Shown here piece after piece: positions 15,101-15,270 of a DNA stretch of 15,270 nucleotides. Positions within the stretch are counted from its first letter, which is position 1, and the number at the start of each line of letters is the position of its first letter. The stretch is from an uncultured Eggerthella sp. (lineage in GTDB: Bacteria; Actinomycetota; Coriobacteriia; Coriobacteriales; Eggerthellaceae). Both the position numbers and the translations under genes were made by a program. Location: contig URMQ01000029.1 in assembly GCA_900548955.1 (NCBI GenBank), positions 1-15,270 on the forward strand. Direction: 5' to 3'. Under the pieces are notes generated by a model. That model saw only the letters and a program-made list of their open reading frames with translations, was not told the DNA's origin and did no database searches.

Positions 15101-15243
15101 GATCAGGCAAGATTTATACCGTTTTGAAGATCGACGAAGTATCGAACTTGGGCGCTGCTCGTATTCGTGTACGCTCCTTGCTTGCAGCATTGAAAGATCA
15201 GGCAGAAGAACGTGCTGAAAAGAGGCGAAAATCCAAGTGCTGA
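12142..15243 (+). CDS. Tandem 2-hydroxyacyl-CoA dehydratase activase/DUF2229-type giant protein, probably frameshifted near its 3' end
   Basis: This 1,033-residue protein carries two BadF/BadG/BcrA/BcrD-type ATPase modules. Module 1 has LGIDVGSTTVK (13-23), IELGGEDAKI, C131 in NGTCAGGTGAF and C170 in SRCGVFAKTD. Module 2 has LGIDAGSTTFK (from 328), ILDIGGQDMK, C458 in NEACSSGCGSF and C497 in SRCTVFMNSR. Both cysteine pairs are 39 residues apart, as in HgdC, where two subunits share one [4Fe-4S] cluster. A cysteine cluster follows (C626, C629, C633, C658), then a DUF2229-like region (VGIPRALNMYENYPFW) and LAGRPYHGDPEINHAIPELL. The family couples ATP hydrolysis to low-potential electron transfer to dehydratase-like double-cubane proteins; the substrate here is unknown. 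Relatives are usually about 1,400 residues or more. The TGA at 15241 comes where the family continues, and the next frame looks coding. Confidence 0.9.
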   Translation: MTAEQTNSTRLHLGIDVGSTTVKVAVLDNNQQIVYSVYRRHHADVRATVLEVLREAVQQFPDQPTTIAITGSGGLLLSQWLNLEFVQEVIASKTAVETFIPKTDVAIELGGEDAKIIYFDNGIEQRMNGTCAGGTGAFIDQMASLLDTDASGLNELAKNHTVLYPIASRCGVFAKTDVQPLLNEGAKKEDIAASIFQSVVTQTISGLACGRPIRGYVAFLGGPLQYLPELRKRFYETLELDEEHIIVPDNAHLFVAGGCALASAKGKPELLADVVEHLENLGDIQGSEVVRLPPLFKDEADYQEFKERHDKEKVRRENLDTYKGAAYLGIDAGSTTFKAALISEDGALLWSSYMNNKGDVLGCAKRAVAELYGKLPIDPATGKSNVRIGHVTVTGYGEALLLEALRVDSGEIETVAHLRGSEEMLPGVEFILDIGGQDMKCLRVKDGVIEHIMLNEACSSGCGSFIESFASGLNLSVSEFAQSAIQARNPVDLGSRCTVFMNSRVKQAQKEGATVGDIAAGLALSVIKNALFKVIKIRDPREVGSKVIVQGGTFLNDAVLRSFEQLAETNAVRPDIAGNMGAYGAALLARDRAHDAEARSGKPAQTSMLDLAGLEALEPTHRNIRCKACSNHCLLTINDFGIDEKTGKHRRFITGNRCEKGAGLAQEAAKVPNLFDYKTERMFNHYTPLTAEEATRATVGIPRALNMYENYPFWFTFFTKLGFRVVLSDPSTKKTYEAGIESMPSESVCYPAKLSHGHIMNLLDKDIDFIWMPCAKYERQEDETAGNHFNCPIVMSYSEALKLNVDALNETDIQFLNPFVPYHLKDKLKERLYVELVEKHPELMGNGPLPTQDEINAAVDAAWAEDEQVHEDIHQKGMETLKWIEEHGVHGIVLAGRPYHGDPEINHAIPELLTSFGLAVFTEDSVAHMGQVERPLRAVDQWMYHTRLYRAAKVVTQRDDLDLIQLNSFGCGLDAITTDQVQEILEGSGKIYTVLKIDEVSNLGAARIRVRSLLAALKDQAEERAEKRRKSKC

Positions 15244-15270
15244 TGCTGCAAAGCGACATCGAACGGATGC
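15224..15270 (+). pseudogene. Likely frameshifted continuation of the activase gene to the window edge
   Basis: From GGC 15224 the second frame reads GENPSADAAKRHRTDA without a stop to the end. It is a charged, Ala/Lys/Arg-rich linker of the sort expected after EERAEKR in the activase. A one-base insertion around 15219-15225 (AAAAGAGG) in the first frame would explain both the early stop and this continuation. The rest of the gene lies outside the window. Confidence 0.5.

Noticed and set aside
1..15270. Defence system, prophage, CRISPR array, transposon or tRNA
   Set aside because: No repeat-spacer pattern, transposase, phage structural gene, integrase or cloverleaf was seen; the lone GH25 lysozyme has no phage context.

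Overview
The window looks like one assembled contig from a low-to-moderate GC Coriobacteriia-type actinobacterium, perhaps Atopobiaceae/Lancefieldella-like. I infer this from gene content and the flavour of the proteins, not from a database search. From about 670 onward the genes share one codon style, rich in T-ending codons such as GTT, GCT, CGT and GGT. The first ~670 bases do not fit that picture. They are a mosaic of a pyruvate:ferredoxin oxidoreductase piece fused in frame to a P-type calcium ATPase piece on the minus strand, joined head-on to the 3' end of an EF-G-like gene. This is most likely an assembly or amplification chimera at a contig end.

Layout. 1-886: mosaic left end, then the EF-G tail and its terminator. 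1056-2033 (minus): membrane-anchored GH25 lysozyme-like protein. 2147-8810 (plus): a co-directional housekeeping run of glmS, acpS, NAD(P)H-hydrate dehydratase, ligA, tlyA and a 102-aa protein with a Cys-Cys pair, closed by a strong bidirectional terminator. 8879-9640 (minus): an AIM24-family protein whose 5' leader starts with a hairpin. 9884-11248 (minus): a UPF0210/DUF711 protein with its own terminator. 11249-11450: a divergent promoter region. 11451-12131 (plus): a TetR-type regulator with a tandemly repeated N-terminus. 12142-15243 (plus): a very large 2-hydroxyacyl-CoA dehydratase activase-type protein that appears to break by a frameshift just before the window ends.

How the genes fit together. 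The housekeeping run covers cell-wall amino-sugar supply (GlmS), ACP activation (AcpS), repair of hydrated NAD(P)H, DNA ligation and rRNA 2'-O-methylation. These have no single shared pathway but form a typical core-genome cluster. The most interesting unit is the regulator/activase pair. The tetR stop codon overlaps the Shine-Dalgarno of the activase gene, so the two are almost certainly co-transcribed. The activase carries two tandem ATPase modules, each with the [4Fe-4S] cysteine pair at the same 39-residue spacing, followed by a further cysteine cluster and a dehydratase-like region. It therefore looks like an ATP-driven low-potential electron-transfer machine of unknown substrate, possibly controlled by its neighbouring TetR. 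No tRNA, rRNA, CRISPR array, insertion sequence or attachment site was seen, and no gene-free stretch exceeds 300 bases.
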